A stretch of 64,000 nt of DNA, taken from assembly GCA_023055505.1 (NCBI GenBank), contig JALIRH010000043.1, positions 320,001-384,000 of the forward strand, read 5' to 3'. Position numbers and translations under genes: made by a program. This DNA comes from Callipepla californica brunnescens. Its lineage: Eukaryota > Chordata > Aves > Galliformes > Odontophoridae. Below the pieces are notes generated by a model that worked only from the letters and a program-made list of their open reading frames with translations, made no database searches and was not told the DNA's origin. Below, piece after piece: positions 12,181 to 23,940 of the stretch (its first letter is position 1; every line of letters starts with the position of its first letter).

Positions 12181-12406
12181 CAGCAAGAGGAGAAGGGGAA
12201 CGGCTTCAAACTCAAAGGGGAAATTCAGACCAGATGTGAGGTAAAAAGATCCTCACTCAGAGGGCACTGAGGCCCCGGCACTGCCCAGAGCTGCGGGACC
12301 CCATCCCTGGAGGGGCTCACGGAGGGGCCCTGGGGGCACCCAGCACACGGTGGGGCTGGGGGGTAAGGCCCCTTCCAGCACAACCATTCCATATCTGTAT
12401 GACTCT
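12181..12406 (+). mobile_element. CR1 LINE 3' fragment
   Basis: Colinear with the CR1 terminal region: a cagcaagaggagaaggggaa segment, a cactcagagggcactgaggc stretch, ccatccctggaggggctcac and a ccccttccagcacaaccatt end ahead of degenerate terminal repeats. No intact ORF2 is present. CR1 is the dominant LINE of birds and supports an avian source. Confidence 0.82.
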
Positions 12407-12659
12407 ACCATCACTCAGCACAGTCCCCAAGTAACCAGGAAGCCACGTGGAGATCAACCACAGCATCCTCAGAGCCTCAGGCAATAACTTCACCAACCCA
12501 AAGCTCTGTGAGGCAGCTCTACACATCTCCCCACTGCTGATGCTGAAACCAGCAGCAGAAAAGCTTCTGGGAGCCCTCTGTTGCTGCTCAACGTGCAGGA
12601 GAGATGCCCCGATGGTGGGAAGCTCCAGTGCAGGCTGGAGGATGCTCCTTCCCCTTCTT

Positions 12660-12714
12660 CTTGGACCCGATGGCCTTTAAGTGTCCCTTCAAACTCAAAC
12701 GATCCTATGATTCA
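12660..12714 (+). mobile_element. CR1 LINE terminal fragment
   Basis: The end gatggcctttaagtgtccct, then tcaaactcaaacgatcctatgatt, resembles the CR1 3' terminus. Very short. Confidence 0.6.
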
Positions 12715-13562
12715 GCTTCAGGACTGCTTCAGATGGCCTTCAGCACTGCTGGTCAGGATGGATGGGTCACCTCAAGGGCCCACACATCGTCCCAGCAGCG
12801 TGGAGCAGTGCAGGAGTCACCAATGGGGCTGCAGCACAGGTCTGGGTGCTGGACGTCCCCTACAGGGCCATAGTGCCGGTGAGGTGTGGGGACACAGCAG
12901 GGCACCTCCACGGCAATCTGAGCTTCGGGGTGTAAAGTGAAGAGAAGAGGGCTCTGATTTCCATGTTTGTATTTCTGAGCTTGGCTTCAAACAATACAGA
13001 CGAAGGAAAAGAAGTGTCTGAAGAAGCAGCTTGAAAACGCGTGCGTTTCTGTAAATCCTCCCACCTCCAAGATCGTATCAACAAACCGAAGAGGGAGGAG
13101 GAATGAAACACATGAATAGGAGTTTCACATCGACAAGGTCCCTTTGAACAGCTTTCAAAGAGCTCCGCCGCCACTTGTATTTGGTTCTGCAGTTTTATTT
13201 AGAACATCGATCTGCAGCGCGCTGCTCCGCGCTCAGCTGCCCCTGCTCTGCAAGGAAGAGGGGCAGGGACGGGGTCTGCGTTGTTCCACAGGGCTGCAGG
13301 GATGGGGGGCTGAGGGACTGCGCTCTGATGCTGACCCCCAGGAGCAGTTCCCCTTCAAGGCATGAGCTGTCTGCCTCCAAGGAGCTGGCATGGGAGGAGC
13401 TGAGGGAGGGACTGCTATAAAGCAAAAGGAAAGAGGAGTCCTGAGCGTACTCCAAGTTTTGGCAGCCCTCTGCTGATGCCATTCTCTTTCAATCCGTATT
13501 TGCAGGTATTGACCCATCCCGCACAGTGCTGCTAAGTATGGCCAAAGCAAGAGCCCCAAAGC

Positions 13563-13631
13563 CCCTGCAACCAGAGCAGTGCTCCCTGCAACCAGAGCAG
13601 TGCTCCCTGCAACCAGAGCAGTGCTCCCTGC
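13563..13631. repeat. 21-bp tandem repeat, 3.3 copies
   Basis: Three nearly perfect copies of a 21-bp unit (ccctgcaaccagagcagtgc plus one base). Being a multiple of three, it gives a short repeated motif in the minus-strand frame, which is not a gene. Confidence 0.88.
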
Positions 13632-14229
13632 CATCAGCTGCCACACGGTGTGTGCACCATCAAAGCTGGGAAAGTCTTCACTTATCGACCCAAAACTAAA
13701 GACAAGGATGTAACGCAGCCCCTACGGCACCGAGGAACCCTCCTGTGTGCAGAGGACCCGAGCTCGGTGCCACGACACAGATCTTCCTCCCCATGCTCAG
13801 AACTACAGCCGGGCTCAGCTGGGGACCCACGCCGCGCTGCCGGCAGCGGTGACAGCAGTGCCCAAGGGACCGCCGAGCTCCGGGTTAGGATGGGAAGGAA
13901 GGACCGCTCATACATGTGCATAAACTGTAAATAAAGGGGAAATAAATCCCATGGAAATGGTGACAGCAGCCCCCAGACGGATCTTTACAAATTGCCTTTT
14001 ACAAGTAAATCACATTACAGCAGGGTTTATGGGCTTCCCTCCGCACGCAGCGCAGTGCCAGGGGTTCGGTGGGAGGCAGAGCCCCAAAGACAGCGGGATG
14101 GGGCAGCACGGGTTGTGCTGATCCCTGCAGCCAGGGCAGCCCCACGGTCACACCGAGCAGAGCCCCTGCGCTGTGTGACACGGAGATGCTGAAGAGCCAT
14201 CGAACGCCTCCGGTGCCTCAGTGATGGAG

Positions 14230-14420
14230 GATGTTTGAGTGCTCGAGATTTCTGAAGGAGCTGCTATAGGAGAAGTGTTAATTTAAATATCTAGTGGTGG
14301 AAAACACAATGCCAGGCAGATTTTCTTCCTTTCTTTTATAATAGCTTAATAATCCTCAAAACAGTTCCACAGTTAATGCTCTCGTTGTGTATTTTTATTA
14401 GGGCTTTCTAGACCGCAGAG
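14230..14420. promoter_or_regulatory. Candidate regulatory island (AT-rich)
   Basis: Contains gtgttaatttaaatatctag, ataatagcttaataatcc and gttaatgct, i.e. several TTAAT/TAAT cores in under 200 bp, in otherwise GC-rich intron. Confidence 0.3.
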
Positions 14421-15149
14421 GGAGGTGAACGCTCCCCTCGCACCCACCCCAGCGCCTTTCAGGAGCAACTGTGCCCCGAGCTGCCCAGGAGCAGTGCCCT
14501 GCAGGGACAGCCAGGATCCATCACTTCATCACCATGAAATGTCAGTGGCTCCTTAAGGCTGTGCGGCCCCGGGGATGCTCTGTGCCCACCCGTGCCCATG
14601 ACAGCCGCGATCTGATCCTCCTCCTGGGAGGAGTTTGGGCTGTTTGTGTTCGGGTTCTGGCGGTGGGAGCACAGAGGAGGAGATCACAGGAGGAAACGGC
14701 TTCATTGGGCATTCATGGGGTAAAGAACAGAAAAAGCCAAATCTTCTCAGGGTTACTGCAAACCTCACCCCAAGAAAACATCACGAAAAATGTGAACCAA
14801 CCCACGGGACTGACAGAGGGGCTCCAAGGCTCCGCCACTATCGAAGCTTTGCAACACAGATCTTACATTATTTATTTTCCAAGAGAAAGAGAGGAGTGAC
14901 ACTTCTCCTTCCCTGCGGGCTCAGCACCGTGCCGGTTCCTTTATCGCCTCCCAGCACATCCCACCCCGGGCACACGCGGGGCCACGTTCCTAATTATACC
15001 ATCCATTCTCAGGGAAATGGGTTATTTATCGGCTCCCTGAGCTTCCCTTTCATTCACTGTCCGCTCTGGTCCCAGCAGTGAGGGGCTCCAGACAAGAGCA
15101 GATCCACCGGGCTGTGCCTGCGCTGCCCCTCCCCAGCTCCGCTCCCCAT

Positions 15150-15240
15150 CAGCATTACAGGCAATCTCATCACTTTTAATTCAATAACTCACAGTATAAT
15201 TACTCTGTAATAACACCATTATCTTAACATTTGCGCAGCA
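15150..15240. promoter_or_regulatory. Candidate regulatory island (homeodomain cores)
   Basis: Ninety AT-rich bases with acttttaattcaataactc, gtataattactctgtaataa and accattatcttaac, including a GATA-type TTATCT. It ends sharply at CpG-rich sequence at 15240. Confidence 0.33.
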
Positions 15241-16319
15241 GCTGCGATCCCCTTCCAGCGCGGCGAGGAGGGAGGGGGGGATTCTCCGGGGACAGCGATG
15301 GGAGCGGCGTCGCGGGGGGGATCCCCACCACCCACCCCCAAACAGAGCCCATCTGCGGCCGCGTGCTGCCCTTCACTTCCCTGCCTTTATTGTGTGGGAG
15401 AGCAGGGGACCACCGAACAGAGCCCCCTCCACGGGGGACACGAGGGCAGCAGTGTGAGGTCCACGGGAATACACAGTTATGCAGCGCGCAGTGGCAGCGG
15501 CTGAGAGCCAAACAGCGCAGGAACAGCGGCACGGTGATGTAATGCTCGCGCACTGCCCCTGCCCACCACAAAGACCCAGAAACATCAGAAAGAGGGCAGC
15601 CCCACTTCCCAGCAGCACACTCAGTGTGCAGGGGAGGACGGTCCTCCGGAGCACCCAGCACAGCCCATCACACCACAGCCCCGCGCTGCTCCCGGAGCCG
15701 GCCGCTCCTCGCCGTGCCATGCTCCGTGCTCTGTGTGCAGCAGCGCAGCTCCTGCAGCCGCGAGGGCAGCTCGGGTCCCGGCAGGTACTGCTGCACCACG
15801 GAGCTCCGTGCGCACGCGGCACAACGCGCTGTGCTGTGATTGATTATCCATCGTGCGATGCCGTAATTCCATCAGCGATCACAGACACCACGGGAGGGAC
15901 GCGAGGAAGGTTCGTCCTCAGGAACGCAGAGCGGGATTTCCCCCCGTTGTACTGTGACACATCACACTGCTTTCTAACACTGCACGGGCAGATCATCCCA
16001 GTTACAGACGTGCGGACGCACTGCTCCCCACAAGGAGTGCGAACCCAATGGGTTTTGTGTCACTCTTCCACTCCACAAGAAATTTCCACAGCAAATACAG
16101 AGTGACCCACGGGCACTGGGACCACATCTGCACCGGGGACCCCCACAGCACACACAAAGCCGAACGCATCTCGAGCGTGGACGTCATTACATCTATATGT
16201 GTTCTCATCGTTAAATCTACAATAAAGCAAATAGGACCATTGCAGTGCATTATCCAGCCTCTGTTAACAGCACTGTACACCTCCTCAGCCGAAATTCAGC
16301 AGAAATGACGAAGCCACTT

Positions 16320-16465
16320 TGGGCCCAGCACCTACTGGGGGCTACAGGGGAGAAGGGGACTGGCACAGGTCACCCAGAGATGCGGTGGGTGCCCCATCCC
16401 TGCAGACATTCAGGGTCAGGGGCTCTGAGCACCCAATGGAGCTGCGGATCCAACTGCTCTGCTTC
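16320..16465 (+). mobile_element. CR1 LINE fragment
   Basis: ggcacaggtcacccagagat, gtgccccatccctgcagaca and ggctctgagcacc follow CR1 order; the terminal 3' part is missing. Confidence 0.68.
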
Positions 16466-16864
16466 AGCTGGGCACCCTACATCAGTGTTCACCACCGTCC
16501 TTTGGAAGAAGAAAAGAAAAAGTGAAGCCATGCTGAGCTGAGCGCCCAGTTTTGCTGTTTTCCTCCCAAAGCAGGAGGGGAAGAATCACCTCCTCCAGGG
16601 ACAGCAATGGGATCTGAGCCACCCACAGCCCCTGCTGCCCCCACCCGCCCTCAGCAGAGCTGCACTGTGGACCACTGACTCTTTCCAAAGGAATTTTTGT
16701 CACACGAAACTTGACGAGAAACATAAAATCTACCAGCTGGCTTAAGCATCATTGGCTTTGCATAAAACCTAAAGCCACTTTTAGCATGTCACTCATCTTC
16801 CCTATTAAGCCTACTGGAAGCTGTGCTCAGGGCCAGCCAGGACCTGGAGCACCAGCAATCCCTG

Positions 16865-16966
16865 ATCAGGGACAGAGGATGGGGCAGGGGACGGGGGCAG
16901 GGGACGGGGGCAGGGGATGGGGACAGGGGATGGGGGCAGGGATGGGGGCAGGGATGGGGACAGGCA
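16865..16966. repeat. GGGGCAGG/GGGGACAGG-type minisatellite
   Basis: Imperfect tandem copies of a 9-11 bp G-rich unit (gggggcagggatg, ggggacagg variants). A related short array is at 20616-20665. Intronic; no coding value. Confidence 0.85.
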
Positions 16967-18769
16967 CAGCCCCACTCACTGCTGCAATTTCCTCCTGCTT
17001 TATAGCACACAGTTACTCCAGTGCTGGCACAAGGGAGAAGTAGGGATAGAAATTCATTTTGAATCACAGCTCTACCTGGGGCTAAATCATCTGGATGGCG
17101 CGATTTACACATTCCCACCTCTCAGGGCAGTGCATAAAGCACAGCGCGGGCCCATCACTCAGGCAGGATATTGCTCTGGAACGTGCTGTCGAGCAGTTTG
17201 ATGGCACACAGGCGATGATGCTCGCTGCGAGGAACCAGCCGCGCTCAGCAAGCAGTGCTCGTGCCTGTGTGACACCCACCTCCACAAAGAGAAATGGGCT
17301 CCTGATAATGGACTGCAACCCTGTCCCTCCCAGGAAGGCAGCACTGCAGCCATCCAACACTGCTGCAGGCGGCAGTGATTCATCTCAGCAGCACCCCGAT
17401 GCCCAGCTCTGAGCCACCAGCACTGCCCAGCAGCAGTGGGACCGGGGCACCGATGTCCTGCAGCACCCACGGCACCGAACCCACTGACAACGGAGACAGA
17501 ACCTATGATTTGTTTACAGGATCTTCTGAAACCCAAAGGCAGATCGGCAGCTTGGCACTACGGCTGTGGGAACACATGGCAGGACAACAGATCTGATGGG
17601 GGAAGGACAGACGGACGGGGACACACAGCTCCTGCCACCGAGCGCAGGGAGAGGCTGCCGCTTCCTTAAGCAAAGGATAATGTTTTAATTTAAGCTGATC
17701 TCTGGGGAGAGGAGAAGGTTGCTGAATCCATAGGAAGCAGCAGGGAGCAGACCCAGTGACCCCGAGCCTGGCAGAGAGGATTCCCAGGGGTCATGACACC
17801 GGGCGCAGAAGATCAGAGCAGATTTGCTGTGGATTTTTCTCATCCCTTGCCCTAAACACACGGCTCCGTGCTCCCTTGCAGAGCAAACCAGTGACATTTC
17901 CGAGGGGAAAACGGAAACGCTGCTTTCTTCCAACCCCTCCCCCTCTCCCAACCTTCTCCTTCGCAGCTTCCAGAGAACCCCCCCGATCCCCCCCAGTTCT
18001 CCCTGTACCTGCAGCAAGCGCTGAAACCCTATCCGCACCCTCCCCCAGCCCTAATCCCCCCGGCCCCCAGCCCACCCCCAGCCCCGCAGCCAGCCCGGCA
18101 CCAGATGGCGGCCACAAAGGCAGCACCAGCCATCAAAACCCCATCGACGTGGGCCCGGCAGTGTCCCCATGAGCCCAGAGCACATTGTGGGCACAAAACC
18201 TCCGGAGAGGGGCACGGGGACAAACCCTGACCCCATCCCCTCCTGCCGGAGGGGCCCAGACCCCCTCTAAGGAGCGGGGATTTAAACCAGGGGTCGCCGC
18301 GGAAAAATAAAAGGGATTTTATTTTAAACAAATAAATAAATAAACCAGAACCCGGGTGAGACATCTGCGACGGCTGAGGCGGCATTAGCGGCGACTCTGT
18401 TCAAACACAACTGCCACAAAGCGCTCCTGGCATCACCGCCCCGCACCGCAGCCGGTCCCGGTGGGCACTCCGCAGTCTCAAGCTCTGTCCTCCTGTCAGT
18501 ACCGCAGCTCTGAGCCCTCCCACCCTTCCTGCACAGAAACGTGGCTGTGGGGTGGGCCCAGTGCCCGGGACCCCCGCTGAAAACCCATCCGCACATTGCG
18601 CCCGCAGAGCCAGCACCCCACAGCAGCTCACAGCGTCTCGCGTGGGGATCTCCATCAGTTCCTGGCTCCGTGGGGTGAGCACCGAGCCCTGAGCTCTGCC
18701 CCACTGTCCCGGCCCTCCCAGCTGACCTGGGCCCCACCATCGCTGTCCGTTTCACCCAGGCTTAGTGCG

Positions 18770-18990
18770 GCTGTTACTGCACCGCTTTATTTATGGTTTT
18801 ACTTCTGTCATCGTAACAATCCTACATAAATTCCACATACCAATTCTGCAACAATGCTGGCTGCTATTATAATAATGATCCCATCTGAATGGCACAGGTA
18901 CCATTATCAGAAAATCTGTTTGTAATGGAGAATCAACTGCAAAAAGAGGCATTACGCCCATATCAACTATTTAAGAATTAAATAATGGGG
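18770..18990. promoter_or_regulatory. Candidate regulatory island (AT-rich)
   Basis: Contains ctttatttatggttttac, a caacaatg SOX-like site, tattataataatgat and ttaagaattaaataatgg. It ends at a G-run (18989-19010) and is unlike the flanking sequence. Confidence 0.35.
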
Positions 18991-19454
18991 GGGAGGGGGG
19001 TGTTGGGGGGGCCTCCATTCGCAGAGCTGCTTGGGCTGACTGCGGCTCATCATAAAGCAGGGATCCAGGCAGAATGGGAAGATGGGAATGTGCCCTGCAA
19101 GCTGTGAGCTGGGGCCGGAGCCACGACTGCGTGGGCCTCAGAGGAGCACAGATACTGAGGGCATCGTTCAGTACACGGAGGGACCGAAGCCAAGTGCCTG
19201 GATCCACAATGTGAGATGTGTGGGGCAGCCGGGAGATGCCCATCCCCACAGCAGCCCCTGCGCACCCACGGCCGTGACCCCCCCAGCTGCCTCTGACCCC
19301 GAGGCTCCGTGCAGCTCCCAGTGCTGGAAGGGCCCTCCTCCTTCCGAGAGAGCTTTCAACAGATGTCCTCCCACCACAGCGGTCCTCCCAGTGCCACTGT
19401 GCTGCCTTCTGCAGCCAGGCCCTGCAGCGCTCCGCAGCCACGCACCGCAATGCC

Positions 19455-19928
19455 CGCTCTGCAGACCGGGCAGCTCTGAGGCAGTGATCCCCGCTCTGCA
19501 GACCGGGCAGCTCTGAGGCAGTGATCCCCGCTCTGCAGACCGGGCAGCTCTGAGGCAGCGATCCCCGCTCTGCGGACCAGGCAGCTCTGAGGCAGTGATC
19601 CCCGCTCTGCAGACCGGGCAGCTCTGAGGCAGTGATCCCCGCTCTGCGGACCGGGCAGCTCTGAGGCAGTGATCCCCGCTCTGCAGACCGGGCAGCTCTG
19701 AGGCAGTGATCCCCGCTCTGCAGACCGGGCAGCTCTGAGGCAGTGATCCCCGCTCTGCGGACCGGGCAGCTCTGAGGCAGTGATCCCCGCTCTGCAGACC
19801 AGGCAGCTCTGAGGCAGTGATCCCCGCTCTGCAGACCGGGCAGCTCTGAGGCAGTGATCCCCGCTCTGCAGACCGGGCAGCTCTGAGGCAGCGATCCCCG
19901 CTCTGCGGACCAGGCAGCTCTGAGGCAG
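19455..19928. repeat. 37-bp minisatellite, 13 copies
   Basis: Thirteen head-to-tail copies of a 37-bp unit (containing gaccgggcagctctgaggca), the last one truncated at its end. Copies differ at three positions (cag/cgg, ggg/agg, agtg/agcg). The variant pair in copies 3-4 recurs in copies 12-13, and the cgg-ggg variant in copies 6 and 9. Since 37 is not a multiple of three and the unit lacks stops, two long overlapping minus-strand frames run through it with the same peptide motif cycling; these are artefacts. It is intronic if the distal promoter or the proximal island is used. Confidence 0.95.
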
Positions 19929-20615
19929 CTCGCAGATTGCTGTTTCCCCACGGCTGTTTTTCTGGCACGCTCCTTAGAGATTAAATCTAGTGAAATAGCT
20001 GCGTCGGGGAAGAATCCGTGCCCACAGGCCAGCTGCAGCAGCGGGGGCAGGGAAGGGTCGGAAGGCTCTGTGATGGAGGCGATGCAACAGTGCCGGAGCC
20101 AACTTCTCCAGCTCTGGGGTAATGAGGGATTTCCTCAGGTCCCCACTGCGGCCGTCACCTCCGCACTCTGAGCCCAACGCTGCCCACGCTCAGACCTCAC
20201 GCGCTTCATTTCGGTGCTCGTCTCTTCCAACCCAAAAGCGTCACTGGGTCCTCGCTGCTTTCAGCACCGGTGTGCCATCGCCGCCTCGTTCGGCCGTGGG
20301 AAGCGGCTCCGTGGGTTTTACCGAGGGCTCCGGAGCCCCCCACCCCACACTGCCCTCAGAGGGACCACACCGCGCAGCACCGCTCAGAGCAAACAACCCG
20401 AGCACGATCCTCCCCTCCTCCTCTGGGTGGAAAAATAAACCAACCAACCGCCCAACGGCGTACGGCTGGCAGCACACAGCAGCATCACGGTGTGTACATC
20501 CAGCCACCGGAGCACGCGGGGTCTCCAACAGAGGGTCTCAGACACTGAGGGTCCCACGCACACCCCCGGGCGCAGTGCTGGGCCCAGGATGCTCTGCTGA
20601 GCACGGCTTTGTGGG

Positions 20616-20665
20616 CAGGGATGGGGGCAGGGATGGGGGCACGGGCAGGGATAGGGATGGGGAGG
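20616..20665. repeat. Short G-rich tandem repeat
   Basis: Four or five imperfect copies of a gcagggatggg-type unit just outside the proximal CpG island, related in sequence to the array at 16865-16966. Confidence 0.75.
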
Positions 20666-21472
20666 AGCACTGAGACGCGAAGTGTGGGTGGGAAATCCTC
20701 TTCGTTTTCTCTCTTTTATTTTTTTTCCAAGGAGCGGAATCCTAACACCGACGTTCGGACCCTCCTCCCGCACCCCGCGGCCATCAGCTCAATCTTTACG
20801 CCTCCTCCTCAGCTGTGGGAGGGTTTTCCACCCACGGCCGATACCCGCTCGGAGCCGACACACGCGCTGCTTTACGCGCTGCTTCACGCGCAGCTCCGGA
20901 GCCGTTTCCCGGCGCTGCCCGCAGCGCTCAGCGCGGAACGCACCGACCCACGGCCATTTCTCGGCGGAGCGGCGGCCGCACCGCTCCGGCACAAAATGGA
21001 GCGCCTTTCCCCCCCCGGCTCACGTTGCTGTGGTTGCACGCGTGAGCCCGAAGCCCTAAAAAAGGGGCACGGTTCTGCGGGAGCGCAGCGCCGGGCACAG
21101 CCACGGCCGCGTCCCGAGCCGCTCCGCCACGCCAACAACGGCGGCTCCAGCGTGGGAGCGAACACACAGACACGCGCACCAACACCACGCACACAAAGAG
21201 GAGCGCGGAGGGGGGGGTCCGTGGGGCCGGCGGCCGCGAGGCCACGGGGCTGCGCGGCACCGCCACGCACCGCCGCTCCTTCAGCACCGACCGCGGGAGC
21301 CGAGGACGGGGCGGCACCGGGGGAGGGGGGGGGGATGGGAGGGCGGCACCGGGAGTGGGGGGGGGCAGCACCGCACCCGCCGCCCCCCACGTGCGTCCCG
21401 GAGGATCGGGGCGCGCCCTTCCACGAAGCCACTGCGGAGCGAGCGGTCCTTCCCGGGGCTGAGCGCACTCAC

Positions 21473-21600
21473 CGGCAGCGGCCGCCGTCCCCCGGCGCCT
21501 TCGGGGCCATCGGGCGCCGCGACCCCGCGAGGAGCGCGGGCGGAGGGACGGGGAGGAGCCGGGGCGGGGCCGGGGGAGCGGGGCGGGGCGGGGGGCCCCG
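21473..21600 (-). other. PTPRS: Candidate proximal leader exon (5' UTR), alternative first exon
   Basis: Inside the proximal CpG island the minus strand has a donor CTGCCG|GTGAGTGC with the exon ending at 21473. GC boxes (GGGGCGGGGC at 21561-21570 and GGGGCGGGGCGGGG at about 21580-21594) lie just upstream in transcription direction, so the start is probably near or upstream of 21560; the boundary given is approximate. An ATG at 21510-21508 opens 12 codons plus two bases (MAPKAPGDGGRC). Splicing to the signal exon would end this frame at the same TGA, 3888-3886. A weaker donor (GCG|GTGAGG) near 21713 is an alternative. Confidence 0.48.
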
Positions 21601-21868
21601 GGCGGGGGGACCGCGGGCGCGAGGCCCCGGGGGCAGCGGGGTCGGGGGGGCCTCGCGGTGCCCCCTCTGCGCGGGGCTCCGTCCGCGGGGTGCGGGCACC
21701 GCCGCTCCTCACCGCTCCCGCATCGCAGCGCTGCAAAGAGCGCCGCAGTTACAGGAGAACCGCCGGCACCGCGCACCGACGGCTCCTCCGTCCGCAGAGA
21801 GCAGCGATCCCCGGGGACGGCGGCGATGGAGGACGGGGCAGCGCTGCGGGGGGACGCGGGGTCCGCCC

Positions 21869-21904
21869 CTCCCCGTCCCCGTCCCCGTCCCCGTCCCCGT
21901 CCCG
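21869..21904. repeat. (CCCCGT)n hexanucleotide repeat
   Basis: Six copies of ccccgt inside the proximal CpG island. On the minus strand it reads GGGGAC-type repeat, the source of Gly/Asp, Arg/Gly or Thr/Gly runs in spurious frames. A similar short (GGGGAC)n is at about 46096-46118. Confidence 0.9.
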
Positions 21905-22215
21905 GAGCTCCGTTCTCTGCGCACGGACACAACGCTCCGGTTGGGCCATTCCCACTCATCCCGAGGAGCTGAAACCGATCAAACCCCGAGCACAGAACTG
22001 ACGGCTACAACGTTCCATTCCAGTCCGCTCCGTTCCATTCCAGTCCGTTCCATTCCTTTCCCTCCCTCTCTCCCTCCCTCTTTTTTTTTTTTTCCTCCCC
22101 AACCCCCAAACGCTGTTTTTTGTAACGCTGAGATATTTCTCTAGTTTTTGACCGCTCGGAGTTGGAAAGCAGCGGCCGTTGGGGAATTGAGCTCTGTGCT
22201 GGAGCACTGCCCGGA

Positions 22216-22242
22216 GGGGGGGGGGGGGGGGGGGGGAGGGGG
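22216..22242. repeat. 21-G homopolymer in proximal CpG island
   Basis: An uninterrupted run of 21 Gs followed by A and five Gs, about 0.7 kb upstream of the candidate proximal leader exon in transcription direction. G-quadruplex-prone; the true length may differ from the assembly. Confidence 0.85.
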
Positions 22243-23329
22243 CAACGGAGGCCACGCGCGTTTTTAGGAGAAAATAGAAAAAAAAAAAAAGCGTCAGAGA
22301 GGCCCCTGCCTGCAGCGCACGGCGCGGGGGGAGGAACGCCCGGGGCATGGAAGCGAGGATCCGGATTGAAAACAGATGGGATTTCTCTCGCCAACCTGAC
22401 ATCCGAGGCCGCGGGGGGGGGGGTGGAAGTTCCCCTCCGGGGCCGGGAGGGGGCGGAGCGGCCCCCGCGGCTCAGGGTCCGGGCTCCGCCGAGCCCACCC
22501 GAGCTCCGCCGGTCGCTTTCAGCGCTGTGTGCCCACGCGGGTCCGTGCCCGAACCGACCCCGCACCGCAGCTCCGGGACGGGCACGCGTGGGGCGGCAAA
22601 AGCCGCGCGGCGCACGGGGCGTGCCGGGGCCGTGGGGTGCGTTCCCCCCGCACATCTCACGGTTACTTTACGGACCAGAACAGACAGTTAATGGCACGGG
22701 CTCGAGCGCATATTTTCCAGGGGCTCTGGGAGACCAGCTCCCCGCGAGCCGGCTCACACACACTGTTTCATTCAGAGCTTTAAATACCCGATTGTGTCTG
22801 TTTTCAGCACGCTCATTTTTAGCATTTTAATGATCCGGTCTCCAGCTCTCGCCCTCCTCGGATTGGCCGCAGCCAGAGGGTTTGTTTTTTTTTTTCATTT
22901 TTCCCCCCTTCTTTTTAACATCTTGCAGAGCAGAGGAGAAGGGGAACGGGGTTAGCAGGAGGTCACACGTTTCTCCTCGCTCCAGGAGCCGGGGGGTCCT
23001 GCAGGGGACAGAGCCGAGCAGCCCCAGCCGCCATCACCACCTCTCTGGGTCCAGGGCTTGGGGTTTCCCATCGCTTTCTCCCCGCAATCAGAGCTTCCCG
23101 CAGCCCGGCTGCCTGCCCGGGCGTTGTGCCCCCCATCCACGGCCTCATTTTGCTGCGGCAGTTCACTTTTTTCCACTGTTAAGCTGTGACTGTCAGAAGC
23201 TCAAAGATTCCCTTGGGAACTACAGGAAACCCCGAGACACAAAGGTACCACGGGACCCCACGCAGCCCCCCCACCCCAATGCATCCCCGCGATCCATCCT
23301 CCGTCGGTGCTCCAGCAGCAGCTCAGCAG

Positions 23330-23480
23330 ATTTTTGTCTCTCCTTTTTCCACCGAGTAATATCGAAATGATATTTATTAAATTTGCTCTCTAAGTCCCTC
23401 AATCTGCTCCGTAATACAGTGAATCTGCGAGGTGGTTTCACTGATCCCGCCTCAATGAGACCAGATTAACGCAGATGATC
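23330..23480. promoter_or_regulatory. Candidate regulatory island
   Basis: Sequence such as atatcgaaatgatatttatt and aaatttgctctctaagtccc is AT-rich and non-repetitive. Its minus-strand frame reads as a Lys/Arg-rich, coiled-coil-like peptide but lacks convincing flanking splice sites, so it is entered as a non-coding candidate. Confidence 0.3.
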
Positions 23481-23719
23481 CCGGCTTTGCGGCTCCGCGG
23501 CCGGGGAGGGTCAGAGGTTGTGCAGAAAGGCAGAGCCACCGCAGCCGAGCCGAGGGAAACCACGATGCTCCCACCACCATCGCTGAGCTCAGTTCCAGGT
23601 GGGAAGGAGGCGGCACCAGCGCATCTCCCGGCCCTGCTGGAGCCCTTCTGCCCTCGGGGTCCTCTCCCCCTCCTCTCCCCACCGTTAAGCGAAGGGCCGC
23701 ACCTGCCCAGCGAGGAGCC

Positions 23720-23940
23720 CATTAAAGCCAAAGTTAGCTCCACGAAGGTTCATCAGATCCATTATCTCCGCGTTCAGCCCGATTATGAAAATCATTAAGA
23801 TAAGGAGGCACGGAATCTATAAGCTTCCTGGAGAGGATGCTTCACGTTTTGGTTATTTTTTTTCCTTCTGCTTTCACATTTAATTACCTTAAGTTTCACA
23901 GTATTTAATTCCATTTATGAAACCTTTAATATGGAAAAAC
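23720..23940. promoter_or_regulatory. Candidate regulatory island with GATA site
   Basis: Includes attatgaaaatcattaagat, AGATAAGG (23798-23805), cacatttaattaccttaagt and tatttaattcc: clustered TAAT/ATTA cores and a GATA motif in about 220 bp. Confidence 0.36.

Larger units (their letters stand above)
10131..19454 (-). other. PTPRS: Intron, unique sequence with repeats
   Basis: Contains three CR1 pieces (12181, 12660, 16320), a 21-bp tandem repeat (13563) and a G-rich minisatellite (16865). AT-rich islands at 14230-14420, 15150-15240 and 18770-18990 stand out. Remaining sequence is unremarkable and GC-rich. Confidence 0.55.
20740..22760. promoter_or_regulatory. PTPRS: Proximal CpG island promoter
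   Basis: A second CpG-dense block of about 2 kb, rich in GC boxes and with a minus-strand donor at 21473. It holds simple repeats (CCCCGT at 21869-21904, a 21-G run at 22216-22236, T and A runs near 22081 and 22279). The 511- and 343-codon open frames that cross it are compositional: they have no domain character and overlap in several frames on both strands. Confidence 0.65.

Noticed and set aside
19455..19928. Possible CRISPR-like array
   Set aside because: Units are contiguous with no unique spacers, and the genome is vertebrate.
18971..19968. Two overlapping minus-strand frames (326 and 266 codons) with a repeating Ser-Ala-Glu-Arg motif
   Set aside because: They are translations of the 37-bp minisatellite. 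The same peptide cycle appears in more than one frame because 37 is not divisible by three and the unit lacks stops.
20609..22144. Open frame of 511 codons (+) and overlapping 343-codon frame (-)
   Set aside because: Both lie in the proximal CpG island, are Arg/Pro/Gly/Ala-rich in several frames at once, contain simple-repeat translations and have no domain. They are explained by a lack of A/T-rich stop codons.
23220..23441. Lys/Arg-rich, coiled-coil-like minus-strand peptide
   Set aside because: Protein-like at first sight, but no convincing acceptor/donor pair, no family match, and the AT-rich core looks like a non-coding conserved island in an intron.
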